Assembly (NCBI RefSeq): GCF_010820555.1
Contig: NZ_JAAIKD010000001.1
Span: forward strand, 287,885 to 351,884
DNA length: 64,000 nt
Direction: 5' to 3'
Source of the DNA: Psychroflexus aurantiacus
Lineage (GTDB): Bacteria > Bacteroidota > Bacteroidia > Flavobacteriales > Flavobacteriaceae
Shown: positions 7,672-16,190 of the stretch, piece by piece
Position numbering within the stretch: position 1 is the stretch's first letter
Layout of the letters: every line of letters begins with the position of its first letter
Notes under the pieces: generated by a model
Databases searched by the model: none
Told to the model about the DNA's origin: nothing
Seen by the model: only the letters and a program-made list of their open reading frames with translations
Program-made: the position numbers and the translations under genes

Positions 7672-8530
7672 TTTCTTCTTTTTTTAATATTCCGTTCAGA
7701 ATGGGTTTAAGTTCATTGGCATTGACCAATTCCTGTTGTATTTGTGAATAATCCTGACTTTCTAATTGCTTTTGAAATGTTTTCAAATTTTGAATATAGC
7801 CCTCCAACGCCTGAATGATCTCACTTTGGTTTTCTTTGAAAATCGCAGTCCAGGTCACCGGGTTGGACTTGGCCAACCTCACTGTGGAAGCGAATCCACT
7901 GCCCGCCAAATCAAAAATAGTCTTGTCGTTTTGCTCGACTTCCAGCACGGTTTTCCCCAGCATAAAAGAACTGATATGTGACAGGTGGGATACATAAGCC
8001 AAATGCTTGTCATGGGCTTTGGAGTCCATATATTTGAGGCTCATTTCCAGAGGGGCAATCAGGCTTTTAGCCAGTTCAACAAGCGCTGACTGTGTAGCTT
8101 CCACATCGCAAAAAATCATGGTTTTGTGTTCGAAAAGCGAACTGAACGCCGCTTCAGGACCAGAAAACTCAGTTCCTGCAATGGGATGCGCTGCCAAAAA
8201 TTGATCGCGTTTAGGATGGTCGGCAATTGCAGTGCAAAGCTCTCCTTTTGTAGACCCCATATCCATCACCAGTGCTTTGGGATGAACCTTATCCAGGACC
8301 TCCTGAATCACAGTACTGGCTTTATCCACAGGAATACTCACCACCACTACATCCATGCTGAGCAAATCGGTATCCTTCAGCACCTTATCGATGATATTCA
8401 ATTCCAGAGCCTTTTCCAGATGCTTGGGATTTTTATCCATCCCATAGCGTTTGATTTCAGGAAAATTCTTTTTCAAGGATAGGGCAAAAGAGCCTCCTAT
8501 TAATCCAAGGCCTATACATGCTATATTCAT
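7661..8530 (-). CDS. tyrA: Prephenate dehydrogenase
   Basis: A 289-residue NAD(P)-dependent enzyme that oxidatively decarboxylates prephenate to 4-hydroxyphenylpyruvate on the tyrosine branch. The N-terminus has the dinucleotide-binding motif GLGLIGGS at residues 7-14. LAAHPIAGTEFSGPEAA holds the conserved HPIxGxExSG motif with the catalytic histidine. The C-terminal half is helical, as in the family. No ACT or chorismate mutase domain is attached; the mutase is instead fused to the DAHP synthase encoded next. The start overlaps the aminotransferase gene by 4 bp and the end overlaps the synthase gene by 11 bp, indicating translational coupling within one transcript. Confidence 0.93.
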   Translation of the reverse strand: MNIACIGLGLIGGSFALSLKKNFPEIKRYGMDKNPKHLEKALELNIIDKVLKDTDLLSMDVVVVSIPVDKASTVIQEVLDKVHPKALVMDMGSTKGELCTAIADHPKRDQFLAAHPIAGTEFSGPEAAFSSLFEHKTMIFCDVEATQSALVELAKSLIAPLEMSLKYMDSKAHDKHLAYVSHLSHISSFMLGKTVLEVEQNDKTIFDLAGSGFASTVRLAKSNPVTWTAIFKENQSEIIQALEGYIQNLKTFQKQLESQDYSQIQQELVNANELKPILNGILKKEENGN

Positions 8531-9687
8531 ACGGCTTTGGGTTTTAAAATTCGGTGTTTACATACTTCCAGTTCATCTTCAGACACGCAAAGCGAAAACC
8601 TAACGTAATTGGCGCCGTTATCCCCAAATACAGTTCCAGGCGTCACAAAAATGCCCTTGCCATACAAGAGTTCATCGGCGAGTTCTTCCGCAGAAAGGGT
8701 GGAGTTGATTTTAGCCCAGACAAAGAGGCCTACGGCATTTTTATTAACAGTCAGATGCAAAGCCTCACATATATCCCAAACCAGTGCTCTGCGGCTTTTG
8801 TAGATATCGTTCTGCCTGGCAAACCAGCTTAAATCCAGGTTTAAAGCCTTGGCTGCTGCCTTCTGAATAGGAAAAAACATGCCGCTATCCATATTGCTCT
8901 TTACTTTTAAAACCGCTAAAATAAATTCAGAATTACCCATCAAAAATCCAACTCGAAAACCGGCCAGATTGAAGGATTTACTCAGTGAATTGAGTTCTAA
9001 ACAGACGTCGTGAGCACCTTTCAGTTGAAAAATGGAAAATTTCTCATCGGTAAGCACCATGCTGTAAGGATTATCATTTACCAAAAGAATGGAGTTGGCT
9101 TTGGCAAAGCGAATCAAGTCCTGAAGTTTTTCTCTATCGGCCGTTTCGCCGGTGGGCATGTTGGGGTAGTTAATCCACATCAGTTTCACACGGGATAAAT
9201 CCATGTTCTGAAGGGCCTCTACATCGGGATGCCAGGAATTTTCTTCCATCAGGTCGTAAGAAATCAGCTTCGCATTCAGGAGCTTGGTAGCCGCCTGGTA
9301 GGTGGGGTAACCTGGATTGGGTACCAGAACCTCATCACCTTCATTCAGAAAGGCCATGGAAATGAGCGCAATCCCTTCTTTCGAACCCATCAGTGGCAAC
9401 ACCTGCGAATCCGGATTCACATCGACTTTATAATGCGTTTGGTAAAAATTGCACATGGCTTCCCGCAACTCGTCAATTCCCTTGTAGGCCTGGTATTGAT
9501 AGGCGCCAGGAGCCTGCATGGCTTTCATCAGTTCTTCTGTCACGTCTTGAGGCGGAGCCAGGTCCGGGCTTCCAATCCCCAAATTGATGATGGGTTTGCC
9601 TTGTTTTTTGAGCTGAGCCACTTCCCTCAATTTTTTACTGAAGTAGTATTCTTTGGTTTCCTGAAGTCGGCTGGATACTGAAATCAT
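8527..9687 (-). CDS. PLP-dependent aminotransferase, probably aromatic
   Basis: A 386-residue class I/II (fold type I) aminotransferase. It contains INLGIGSPDLAPP near residue 35, WINYPNMPTG near 170, a VNDNPYSM motif (PLP-contact aspartate and tyrosine region), and SLSKSFNLAGFRVGF near 235, whose lysine should bind pyridoxal phosphate. It is sandwiched between the prephenate dehydratase and dehydrogenase genes with 4-bp overlaps on both sides. The likely job is therefore the final transamination of phenylpyruvate and 4-hydroxyphenylpyruvate to Phe and Tyr. Sequence alone does not exclude an aspartate/LL-diaminopimelate-type activity; the operon is the main argument. Confidence 0.88.
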   Translation of the reverse strand: MISVSSRLQETKEYYFSKKLREVAQLKKQGKPIINLGIGSPDLAPPQDVTEELMKAMQAPGAYQYQAYKGIDELREAMCNFYQTHYKVDVNPDSQVLPLMGSKEGIALISMAFLNEGDEVLVPNPGYPTYQAATKLLNAKLISYDLMEENSWHPDVEALQNMDLSRVKLMWINYPNMPTGETADREKLQDLIRFAKANSILLVNDNPYSMVLTDEKFSIFQLKGAHDVCLELNSLSKSFNLAGFRVGFLMGNSEFILAVLKVKSNMDSGMFFPIQKAAAKALNLDLSWFARQNDIYKSRRALVWDICEALHLTVNKNAVGLFVWAKINSTLSAEELADELLYGKGIFVTPGTVFGDNGANYVRFSLCVSEDELEVCKHRILKPKAV

Positions 9688-10508
9688 GATTTTCCATTTT
9701 TGTATTGACCTACACAGGTCGGATTGATACTGATTTTAGAGAGTTCTGAAAAGGCATTTTGAAACTGCATGGGATTCGAAAAACTTACATCCACAATAAA
9801 GGCATATCGCCAGATATCATAGGGGATAGGAATACTTTGAATTTTTGATAAGTTCAGGTCATGTGCTGCCATGGCATTTAAGACTTTAGCCAGACTCCCC
9901 TGCTCGTGAGCCATTTCAAACTGAATGGTTGCCTTATTGACCTCCAGACCTGTAGGGCTTTGTTTTTCTACCACTACAAAGCGGGTTTCGTTTAAACTGT
10001 TGTTCTGAACATCTTCTGCAATGGTAGTGAGTTGAAAAAGCTCAGCTGAACCTTTTGGTACCAAGGCACCAACCCCCGTCAACTGATGTTCAGCTATAAT
10101 TTTTGCCGGCAGAGCGGTATCCACATCTTCAATCAGATGGATATGAAGGTATTTGCTGAAAAAATTACTGCATTGATGCAGCGCCATCTGATGGGATTTT
10201 ACCTGAACCAAATCGGCTAAACCCTGACCGGGAAGCGCTACCAAATTATGACTGATGTTGAGGTAATGTTCTGCGGTGACCTGTAGTTTATGGTCCAGAA
10301 TGAGGCGGTAGTTGGGAAGAATACTCCCTGCAATAGAATTTTCTATCGCCATCACTGCTTTTTCACATACCCCAGTCATAACAGCATGCACAAGCTCCTG
10401 AAACGTATTGCATTCGAGAGCCTCGACCTCGGTTTCATCAAAAAGCTCAGTCAGTGCTTTGTAATGATTGGATCCTTTTATTCCCTGTATGGCTATCTTT
10501 TTTTTCAT
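9684..10508 (-). CDS. pheA: Prephenate dehydratase with ACT domain
   Basis: A 274-residue enzyme converting prephenate to phenylpyruvate. The catalytic part (about 1-180) has IAIQGIKGSNHYKA, the MAIENSIAGSILPNY segment, and LNETRFVVVE, whose TRF motif carries the catalytic threonine. An ACT domain follows (about 195-272). The usual Phe-sensing motifs GALV and ESRP read GSLA and QSIP here, so allosteric inhibition by Phe may differ from the E. coli model; that is inference. It is the first structural gene after the leader peptide, and its ATG lies only 5 bp past the T-run of the attenuator. No chorismate mutase domain is fused. Confidence 0.94.
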   Translation of the reverse strand: MKKKIAIQGIKGSNHYKALTELFDETEVEALECNTFQELVHAVMTGVCEKAVMAIENSIAGSILPNYRLILDHKLQVTAEHYLNISHNLVALPGQGLADLVQVKSHQMALHQCSNFFSKYLHIHLIEDVDTALPAKIIAEHQLTGVGALVPKGSAELFQLTTIAEDVQNNSLNETRFVVVEKQSPTGLEVNKATIQFEMAHEQGSLAKVLNAMAAHDLNLSKIQSIPIPYDIWRYAFIVDVSFSNPMQFQNAFSELSKISINPTCVGQYKNGKS

Positions 10509-10513
10509 AAACT

Positions 10514-10540
10514 AAAAAAGCCTCGTAAAAACGAGGCTTT
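10514..10540 (-). terminator. Attenuator terminator in the Phe/Tyr operon leader
   Basis: On the minus strand AAAGCCTCGT, loop TTTT, ACGAGGCTTT forms a perfect 10-bp stem (10517-10540) running into six T residues (10514-10519). It ends 5 bp before the pheA start codon and after the leader peptide. A terminator in front of the first gene of a biosynthetic operon implies premature termination. An alternative 9-bp pairing, 5'-AACGGGGTT (10572-10580) with AGCCTCGTT (10530-10538), including two G-U pairs, would block it. Confidence 0.9.
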
Positions 10541-10547
10541 GAATATT

Positions 10548-10580
10548 TTGATACTGAATTTAATTCATATCAACCCCGTT
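10548..10580 (-). promoter_or_regulatory. Antiterminator strand and intervening hairpin of the attenuator
   Basis: The last sense codons of the leader peptide carry AACGGGGTT (10572-10580), complementary to the 5' arm of the terminator. Between them is a hairpin, TTGATA-TGAAT against ATTCA-TATCAA (10548-10573, one bulged base), whose first strand overlaps the leader stop codon. A ribosome finishing the leader would cover the antiterminator strand and let the terminator form. A ribosome stalled on Phe/Tyr codons would leave it free. Confidence 0.75.
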
Positions 10581-10632
10581 TCGCTGAATCAGCAAAATAA
10601 AAGTTGAAATAAAAATAAAAACGTGTTGACAT
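10570..10632 (-). CDS. Phe/Tyr-rich attenuation leader peptide (20 codons)
   Basis: A short frame from ATG (10630-10632) to TGA (10570-10572) encodes 20 residues. Residues 5-13 are FYFYFNFYF, that is five Phe and three Tyr in nine codons; the remainder is STR before and ADSAKRG after. It precedes the operon whose four enzymes make exactly Phe and Tyr. Its 3' end overlaps the antiterminator strand, and the terminator follows 29 bp after the stop. This is the architecture of ribosome-mediated transcription attenuation (as in E. coli pheL/pheA). No clear Shine-Dalgarno is seen, which is usual in Bacteroidota. It is shorter than typical gene-caller limits, which explains why it would be missed. 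Confidence 0.9.
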   Translation of the reverse strand: MSTRFYFYFNFYFADSAKRG

Positions 10633-10650
10633 TTCTAATAGGATATGCGG

Positions 10651-10679
10651 CTAAATTAAAATTAATTTTGATTAAACAA
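10651..10679 (-). promoter_or_regulatory. Candidate promoter for Phe/Tyr leader and operon
   Basis: On the minus strand TTG (10677-10679), an 18-bp gap, then TAATTTAG (10651-10658) fits the Bacteroidota consensus TTG-N17-23-TAnnTTTG with one mismatch. A start a few bases further on would place the leader peptide ATG about 10-12 nt into the RNA. Confidence 0.5.
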
Positions 10680-10706
10680 GCCGAAACCTAAATAAAATTC
10701 AATTTT

Positions 10707-12053
10707 TTATTCATTTAAGTAAGATTTCTGTCTTGGAATAGTTAAAAATTCCTTCTGTCTTCCGTTTAAATACACCACCTTATCCCCGTCGAAATGCGCT
10801 CCCTCTTCCAGCATGACGCGAATTGGCTTTTGCCATTCCTCGAGATAAACTTCAGCATTGAGTTCGATCGCATAGACCGTGTTTGGATATAACTGATAAT
10901 CTCCGGATCCGGGAACCTGTCCCTGATTATCCCACATGCCTATAGTGGGTCCGGCAGCGTGACCATGATAGCCCATAGGATGGGTATAGATGGTCCCGTT
11001 GATTCCCTCGGCTTGCATTTGCGTTCTGGCCGCTTTCAAAATGTCGTTCCCTGTGCGCCCGGTTTTAAAATTGGCCGTTAAGATATCCTGCAAACGATTC
11101 CCCACGCTTAAGGCCTCAACCAGATACGGTGGCACTTCTTTTTCGTCTGCTTTTAAAACATAAGCCAGTTGCTGAGTATCTGTGTTCAGCCTCAGATAGG
11201 TAATGCCGAAGTCGATGTGCAGCACATCCCCGGGTCTGATGACTTCCGGCTTGGGATTGTTATCGAAGGTTCTCAGGTGTTCTTTGCTTTCGGCAGTGGA
11301 TCTCTGAATATCCACCGTGGGATGAAACCAGGTTTCCAGACCTAATTCCTCTATTCTGTCTCTGTACCACCATACCACATCGGTGGTGCTGGTTACACCC
11401 GGAGTGATTATGGCCTCAGACAGGCCCTGCTGAATGATATCGTGAGCAATCCCCTGAATGTGTTTGTAAGTTGCCAGTTCTGAAGCTGTCCTGGTTTCCA
11501 GCCATCCTACAGCCAGGCCTTCTGCAGAAGTCAGTTTCTTATGAAATGACTTGGGTAAATTTTCTAAAAGCAACTCGTATTCCGTATGGTTGAGCCCGTC
11601 GGCATGACCAAAATCTTCAGAGATGTCAATGCCTATTTTTTCAGGATTGCGCTCTTTGATCAATTCCACCAGGCGCTTCCATTGGTTAGGCTGCTCTTCC
11701 GGATTCCAGGCTTTTTTGAACTGAGTACCAACGTCGTACCTGGCCACCGCAAGCTTCTCTACTTCAGGGCCGGGACCTGGCTTGTACATCAGCAGTATGG
11801 TTCTTCGCCGTGCAGCCAGCCAGGTGCTTGGCAAAAGCGTCTTGATGACGGGATCTTCATTATACTCTCTGGAAATCACCAGCCACATGTCGATGCCTGA
11901 GCGTTCCATCAGTTCCGGCAAGACGGTTTCCAGGCGTTCCTCAAGCCATTGATCGATGACTTCAGATTGACTTTTTTGAGGCAGGACCGCAAAATCCTGG
12001 GCGAATAAAGAACACGTCATAAGAAAGGCGATGAGCTGAAAAGTAGGTTTCAT
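10707..12053 (-). CDS. Secreted M24-family metallopeptidase (Xaa-Pro aminopeptidase-like)
   Basis: A 448-residue protein with a signal peptide (MKPTFQLIAFLMTCSLFAQD). It has an N-terminal creatinase-type domain followed by a pita-bread M24 domain. All five expected metal ligands can be found: Asp in LHIDFGITY, Asp in NTDTQQ, His in THPMGYHGHAAGP, Glu in VYAIELNAEV and Glu in VMLEEGAHF. The likely activity is release of N-terminal residues next to proline from peptides outside the cytoplasm. It sits between clpX and the Phe/Tyr operon on the same strand but is separated from clpX by a terminator, so it is probably a single transcription unit. Confidence 0.88.
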   Translation of the reverse strand: MKPTFQLIAFLMTCSLFAQDFAVLPQKSQSEVIDQWLEERLETVLPELMERSGIDMWLVISREYNEDPVIKTLLPSTWLAARRRTILLMYKPGPGPEVEKLAVARYDVGTQFKKAWNPEEQPNQWKRLVELIKERNPEKIGIDISEDFGHADGLNHTEYELLLENLPKSFHKKLTSAEGLAVGWLETRTASELATYKHIQGIAHDIIQQGLSEAIITPGVTSTTDVVWWYRDRIEELGLETWFHPTVDIQRSTAESKEHLRTFDNNPKPEVIRPGDVLHIDFGITYLRLNTDTQQLAYVLKADEKEVPPYLVEALSVGNRLQDILTANFKTGRTGNDILKAARTQMQAEGINGTIYTHPMGYHGHAAGPTIGMWDNQGQVPGSGDYQLYPNTVYAIELNAEVYLEEWQKPIRVMLEEGAHFDGDKVVYLNGRQKEFLTIPRQKSYLNE

Positions 12054-12098
12054 GGAACTGAATTTAATATGGATTTTAAAAATAGGGATTTATTATAT

Positions 12099-12131
12099 AA
12101 AAAAACCTCATCAAAACGAATTGATGAGGCT
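12099..12131 (-). terminator. Terminator after clpX
   Basis: CCTCATCAA (12106-12114) and TTGATGAGG (12121-12129) form a 9-bp stem with a 6-base loop. On the minus strand it is followed by seven T residues. It lies 26 bp beyond the clpX stop codon. Confidence 0.88.
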
Positions 12132-12155
12132 ATATATTTTCAGAACAGCACGTGT

Positions 12156-13388
12156 CTAACTCACTGCCTTTAATTTTCTAAGGCTTGTTTTTTCCAGGGC
12201 CTTTTCAGCATAGGATTTAGTAACCTTCAGCTCTGTTTCATTGCCCTCGGGCATGTCGAACATGGCATCTGTGAGAATGGCTTCACAAAGCGAACGCAGT
12301 CCTCTGGCACCAAGTTTATATTCCAGGGCTTTTTCAACAATGAAATCCAATGCACCATCTGTAATTTGAAAATCGATATTATCCATTTCAAATAACTTCT
12401 GATATTGCTTGATGATCGCATTTTTAGGCTCGGTCAAAATCAGTCTTAAGGTCTCTTTATCTAAGGGATCCATATAAGTTAGTACAGGCAAACGCCCAAT
12501 AATTTCAGGAATAAGTCCGTAATCCTTTAAATCTTTGGGGATGATGTACTGCAGAATATTTTCCTTATCCACACTTTCTCCAAGTTTAGAGGCCCCATAA
12601 CCAACCGCCTGCATATTCAAACGTTTGGAGATGTTTTTTTCAATCCCGTCGAAGGCACCGCCGGCGATAAACAATATATTTTCTGTATTGACTTCAATAA
12701 ATTTTTGATCCGGATGCTTCCGTCCTCCTTTAGGCGGAACATTGACTGTCGTTCCTTCCAAAAGTTTAAGCAAAGCCTGCTGCACCCCTTCTCCACTTAC
12801 ATCTCTGGTAATGGAAGGGTTATCACTCTTCCTGGCAATTTTATCTATTTCATCAATAAAAACAATCCCGTGTTCAGCCTTTTCGACATTATAATCTGCA
12901 GCGGCTAAAAGCTTGGTCAAAATCGTCTCCACATCTTCACCAACATAACCTGCTTCAGTAAGCACTGTGGCATCCACAATGGCTAGAGGCACATTCAGCA
13001 TCTTGGCAATGGTTTTCGCTACTAAGGTTTTACCTGTACCGGTTTGACCTGCCATGACGATATTACTTTTTTGAATTTCAATATCATCGTTGGATTTTGG
13101 CTGTAATAAGCGCTTGTAATGGTTATACACAGCAACAGACATGACCTTTTTGGTCTGGTCTTGACCAATCACGTATTGATCCAAAAAGTCTTTGATAGCT
13201 TTAGGTTTTCTCAGCTTCAATTCTGAAGTAAGTTCCTCGGTACTATCCTGCTTGGATTCTTCTAAAACAATTCCGTGAGCCTGTTCAATACATCGGTCGC
13301 AAATATGTGCATCCAATCCTGCAATGAGCAAGTTGGTCTCTGCTTTTTTACGTCCGCAAAACGAACATTCTAACTCTTCTTTGGCCAT
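12156..13388 (-). CDS. clpX: ATP-dependent Clp protease ATP-binding subunit ClpX
   Basis: The AAA+ unfoldase that recognises tagged substrates and threads them into ClpP; 410 residues, normal length. The N-terminal zinc domain has C8, C11, C30 and C33. Walker A is GQTGTGKT at 114-121, Walker B is in [10 protein letters not shown], and the sensor/arginine region includes [15 protein letters not shown]. The IGF-type ClpP-binding loop region reads near IGYGASK/VGYGAS. It lies 3 bp after clpP on the same strand and is followed by a strong terminator, so it closes the tig-clpP-clpX cluster. Confidence 0.97.
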   Translation of the reverse strand: MAKEELECSFCGRKKAETNLLIAGLDAHICDRCIEQAHGIVLEESKQDSTEELTSELKLRKPKAIKDFLDQYVIGQDQTKKVMSVAVYNHYKRLLQPKSNDDIEIQKSNIVMAGQTGTGKTLVAKTIAKMLNVPLAIVDATVLTEAGYVGEDVETILTKLLAAADYNVEKAEHGIVFIDEIDKIARKSDNPSITRDVSGEGVQQALLKLLEGTTVNVPPKGGRKHPDQKFIEVNTENILFIAGGAFDGIEKNISKRLNMQAVGYGASKLGESVDKENILQYIIPKDLKDYGLIPEIIGRLPVLTYMDPLDKETLRLILTEPKNAIIKQYQKLFEMDNIDFQITDGALDFIVEKALEYKLGARGLRSLCEAILTDAMFDMPEGNETELKVTKSYAEKALEKTSLRKLKAVS

Positions 13389-13391
13389 AAT

Positions 13392-14066
13392 TTACTCTCT
13401 TGTCAATATTTCATCTATCATTCCGTAGTCTTTAGCAGCATCTGCTTTCATCCAGAAATCTCTATCGCCGTCTTCATAAACCGTATCGTAGGATTTTCCG
13501 GAATGCTTGGAAATGATTTTGTAAAGTTCTTCTTTCAAAAGAACGATTTGTTTTGCTGTAATTTCAATATCATCTGCCTGTCCCTGGGCTCCACCCATAG
13601 GCTGGTGTATCATCACTCTGGAGTGTGGCAGACCACTGCGTTTTCCTGACGTTCCCGCACAAAGCAGCACAGCTCCCATAGAAGCGGCAATACCGGTATT
13701 GATAGTGGCCACATCAGGTTTGATAAACTGCATGGTATCGTATATCCCCAAACCAGCGTATACACTTCCTCCAGGAGAATTGATGTAAATCTGAATGTCT
13801 TTAGAAGAATCTGTGCTTTCTAAAAACAGGAGTTGTGCTTGGATGATATTGGCCACCTGATCATTGATAGGCGTTCCTAAAAAAATGATTCGGTCCATCA
13901 TCAGTCTGGAAAATACATCCATAGCTACAGCGTTCATCTGGCGCTCTTCGATGATATTGGGAGTCATCGCCGTAGGAATCATGCTGGTGATGACCTTATC
14001 GTAGTAATTGGCATTGACACCATGATCTTTGGTGGCAAACTTTTTAAATTCTTTATCCATATTCAT
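13392..14066 (-). CDS. clpP: ATP-dependent Clp protease proteolytic subunit ClpP
   Basis: The serine peptidase that forms the double-ring chamber; 224 residues. The catalytic serine is S129 in TGIAASMGAVLL and the histidine is H154 in SRVMIHQPMGG; the aspartate lies in the following conserved segment. An oligomer-contact segment YINSPGGSVYAGLGIYD precedes them. An N-terminal stretch of about 30 residues may be a propeptide. It lies 101 bp after trigger factor and 3 bp before clpX. The 101-bp gap contains a weak GCTAA/TTAGC hairpin and a TATATTCG box that could be an internal promoter. Confidence 0.97.
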   Translation of the reverse strand: MNMDKEFKKFATKDHGVNANYYDKVITSMIPTAMTPNIIEERQMNAVAMDVFSRLMMDRIIFLGTPINDQVANIIQAQLLFLESTDSSKDIQIYINSPGGSVYAGLGIYDTMQFIKPDVATINTGIAASMGAVLLCAGTSGKRSGLPHSRVMIHQPMGGAQGQADDIEITAKQIVLLKEELYKIISKHSGKSYDTVYEDGDRDFWMKADAAKDYGMIDEILTRE

Positions 14067-14167
14067 AGTAACCTCAATTTTAAGACGAATATAGCCTGAA
14101 GCTAAACCTTAGCCTTGTTCTTTTACTAAATGTTAACTTCAAGCGATATATTTAAATTTGTGTCGAT

Positions 14168-15490
14168 CTATTTATAAATCGTGTCGACGAACTCCTTATA
14201 GGTGACGTCTTTTTCTTCAACCTTCATTTTCTCCTTATACAGCTGAAGTAATTTCTTAACCATAACTTCTTCAGAAAACTGTCTCACCTGCTCCTGGTTG
14301 GACATTAAATTCTGAATGATTCCATCCATTTGATCTTCCGGGAAATCCATCTGACCAAATTGTCTCATCTGCATTCTTATTTTTTCTTTAGCTACCTCTT
14401 TGACGTCTTCAACTTCTACCTTGATGTCGTTCTCTTTCGCTATTTTAGCTTCTATAAGCTGGTATTTGATCCCTTTTTCGCTTTTGCCGTATTCTGCAAT
14501 AGCTTCTTCCGGAGTCATGGGTTTTTCACCTTGGGTCTGTAACCACTTCTTAAGAAATTCTGCAGGTAATTCCATATCAGCCTTTTCAATAAGATGCTCT
14601 GTCACATCATTGAAAAACTGCTGGTCTCCCTGCTGTTTGAAGGTGTCTTTGGACTGCTCAGCAATTTTCGCCTTGGCTTCTTTTTCTGAAGTCACTTCGC
14701 CTTTTTCAAAAGCTTTATCAAATAATTCCTGATTCAGTTCAGCTAAAACCTGTTCGTTTATTTCTTTAATGGTAAAGCTTAGCTCTACTTTTAAGCCTTC
14801 GGCTTTTTCTTCTTGAACACCTAAATGTCTGGCTAAAGTTTCGTCATCTTTAAAAAGCTTATTTGACTTTAAAGTCACCTGGTCACCTACTTTAGCGCCT
14901 AATAATTCTTTCTTGTTGGTTTTCCCATCGATATCATCTACTTTGAAGGTCGCTTCATTTTCAATGCCTTCTTCTTCATTATGGAATGTCCCCACCACAG
15001 TAAAACCTTCTTTGACTTCTTCCTGCGTAACCAGTTTTCCATACTGACGCTGAATGGTTTTAAGCTGATTATCAATCATTTCATCATCTGCAGAAATATT
15101 ATAGTAAGTCACTGGTCCTGCAGCATCAAGCGTCACCTCAAATTTCGGAGCCAGCCCAAGTTCAAACTCAAATACAAGATCATCAGCTTCCCAGTCAAGG
15201 TTATCCTGAACTTTAGGAAGTGGATTCCCCAAAATATCAAGATTTTCTTCTGTCAGATACTTCGTAAGTGAATCTTCAAGTATCTTATTCACTTCATCAA
15301 CCCTTACAGCCTGGCCGTACTGCTTTTTGATCATTCCCATAGGAACCATCCCCTTTCTAAAACCGGGGATGTTTGCAGTTTTACGATAGTCTTTGAGTAT
15401 TTTTTCTACTTTAGGACTGTAATCGTTTTTTTCGATGTTGATTTTGACTACAGAATTCAGTTGATCTTTGTCTTCTCTCGTTATATTCAT
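14168..15490 (-). CDS. tig: Trigger factor (ribosome-associated chaperone)
   Basis: A 440-residue chaperone that meets nascent chains at the ribosome exit tunnel. The N-terminal ribosome-binding domain shows the family signature region around NIPGFRKGMVPMGMIKKQYG (residues about 38-57). A degenerate FKBP-like middle domain follows (FTVVGTFHNEEEGIE...), then a helical C-terminal substrate-binding domain rich in Glu and Lys. Gene order tig-clpP-clpX is widely conserved and links folding with degradation. A perfect Bacteroidota -7 box lies 28-35 bp upstream. Confidence 0.95.
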   Translation of the reverse strand: MNITREDKDQLNSVVKINIEKNDYSPKVEKILKDYRKTANIPGFRKGMVPMGMIKKQYGQAVRVDEVNKILEDSLTKYLTEENLDILGNPLPKVQDNLDWEADDLVFEFELGLAPKFEVTLDAAGPVTYYNISADDEMIDNQLKTIQRQYGKLVTQEEVKEGFTVVGTFHNEEEGIENEATFKVDDIDGKTNKKELLGAKVGDQVTLKSNKLFKDDETLARHLGVQEEKAEGLKVELSFTIKEINEQVLAELNQELFDKAFEKGEVTSEKEAKAKIAEQSKDTFKQQGDQQFFNDVTEHLIEKADMELPAEFLKKWLQTQGEKPMTPEEAIAEYGKSEKGIKYQLIEAKIAKENDIKVEVEDVKEVAKEKIRMQMRQFGQMDFPEDQMDGIIQNLMSNQEQVRQFSEEVMVKKLLQLYKEKMKVEEKDVTYKEFVDTIYK

Positions 15491-15517
15491 TCTAAAGGAT
15501 TATTTTTTTTAAGAGTG

Positions 15518-15548
15518 CAAAATTACAATTTATTTCACTGCTTACCAA
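15518..15548 (-). promoter_or_regulatory. Candidate promoter of tig-clpP-clpX
   Basis: On the minus strand TTG (15546-15548), a 20-bp gap and TAATTTTG (15518-15525) match TTG-N17-23-TAnnTTTG exactly. It predicts a 5' leader of roughly 20 nt before the tig ATG. Confidence 0.65.
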
Positions 15549-15598
15549 GTTTTTATGAATAGCCAGGGCGCTCAAAACGCTAAATTAATCTAAAGAAA

Positions 15599-16174
15599 TC
15601 AATAGGATTCAGAAACTAAAGACTCAGAATCCTTTCTTATTTTAAGGAACATAATCACATCAAAAATAAAATGAGCTGCCATGGCTGCATAAATGTCGAA
15701 GTAAACCACGAGGTAACCAAATCCGGCTGAAATGAAAATCAGGAAAATGCCATAGATGGATTTTCTCCAGTCTCTGGAGGTGATATACCCGTGTAAAATC
15801 ACAAAAATAATGGCCGTTAACCACAGTCCCAGCAGGGGCTGTAATGCACCCCGAAATAAGATTTCTTCCCCTACTCCTGCACAAAAGGAGTAAAACAGGA
15901 TATCGGCCCAGTCCAGCTCCAGTCCTTTAAAGAAATTGGCATAAAAGGTGCTGGTTTCCTTCAGTGCTGGCAGTTTCAAAAGTAAAATTCCTATAAAAGC
16001 CCCAAAAGCTCCAAATCCTAAGCCGGCAGGAATAGACTCCAGTAGGTTCCCCTGGACAAACATTTCAAAATACTTCACTTCTTCAGAAAAAGACAAGATG
16101 AAATATGCGATTGCACTAAAACCAAAAAGTGTAAATACGGACAAGGCAAACATTGCCGATTTTGTCAATTTCAT
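15599..16174 (-). CDS. CPBP family intramembrane metalloprotease
   Basis: A 191-residue membrane protein with about five hydrophobic segments. It has the family motifs EEILFRG (around residue 105), a histidine in FVILHGY and a histidine in AAHFIFDV, which together form the putative intramembrane metal site of CPBP/Abi proteases. Substrate is unknown; relatives process prenylated or bacteriocin peptides, but no peptide gene is seen nearby. It lies 16 bp downstream of the small holin-like gene and may share its transcript. Confidence 0.85.
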   Translation of the reverse strand: MKLTKSAMFALSVFTLFGFSAIAYFILSFSEEVKYFEMFVQGNLLESIPAGLGFGAFGAFIGILLLKLPALKETSTFYANFFKGLELDWADILFYSFCAGVGEEILFRGALQPLLGLWLTAIIFVILHGYITSRDWRKSIYGIFLIFISAGFGYLVVYFDIYAAMAAHFIFDVIMFLKIRKDSESLVSESY

Positions 16175-16190
16175 AAAAAGGAATTATGCT

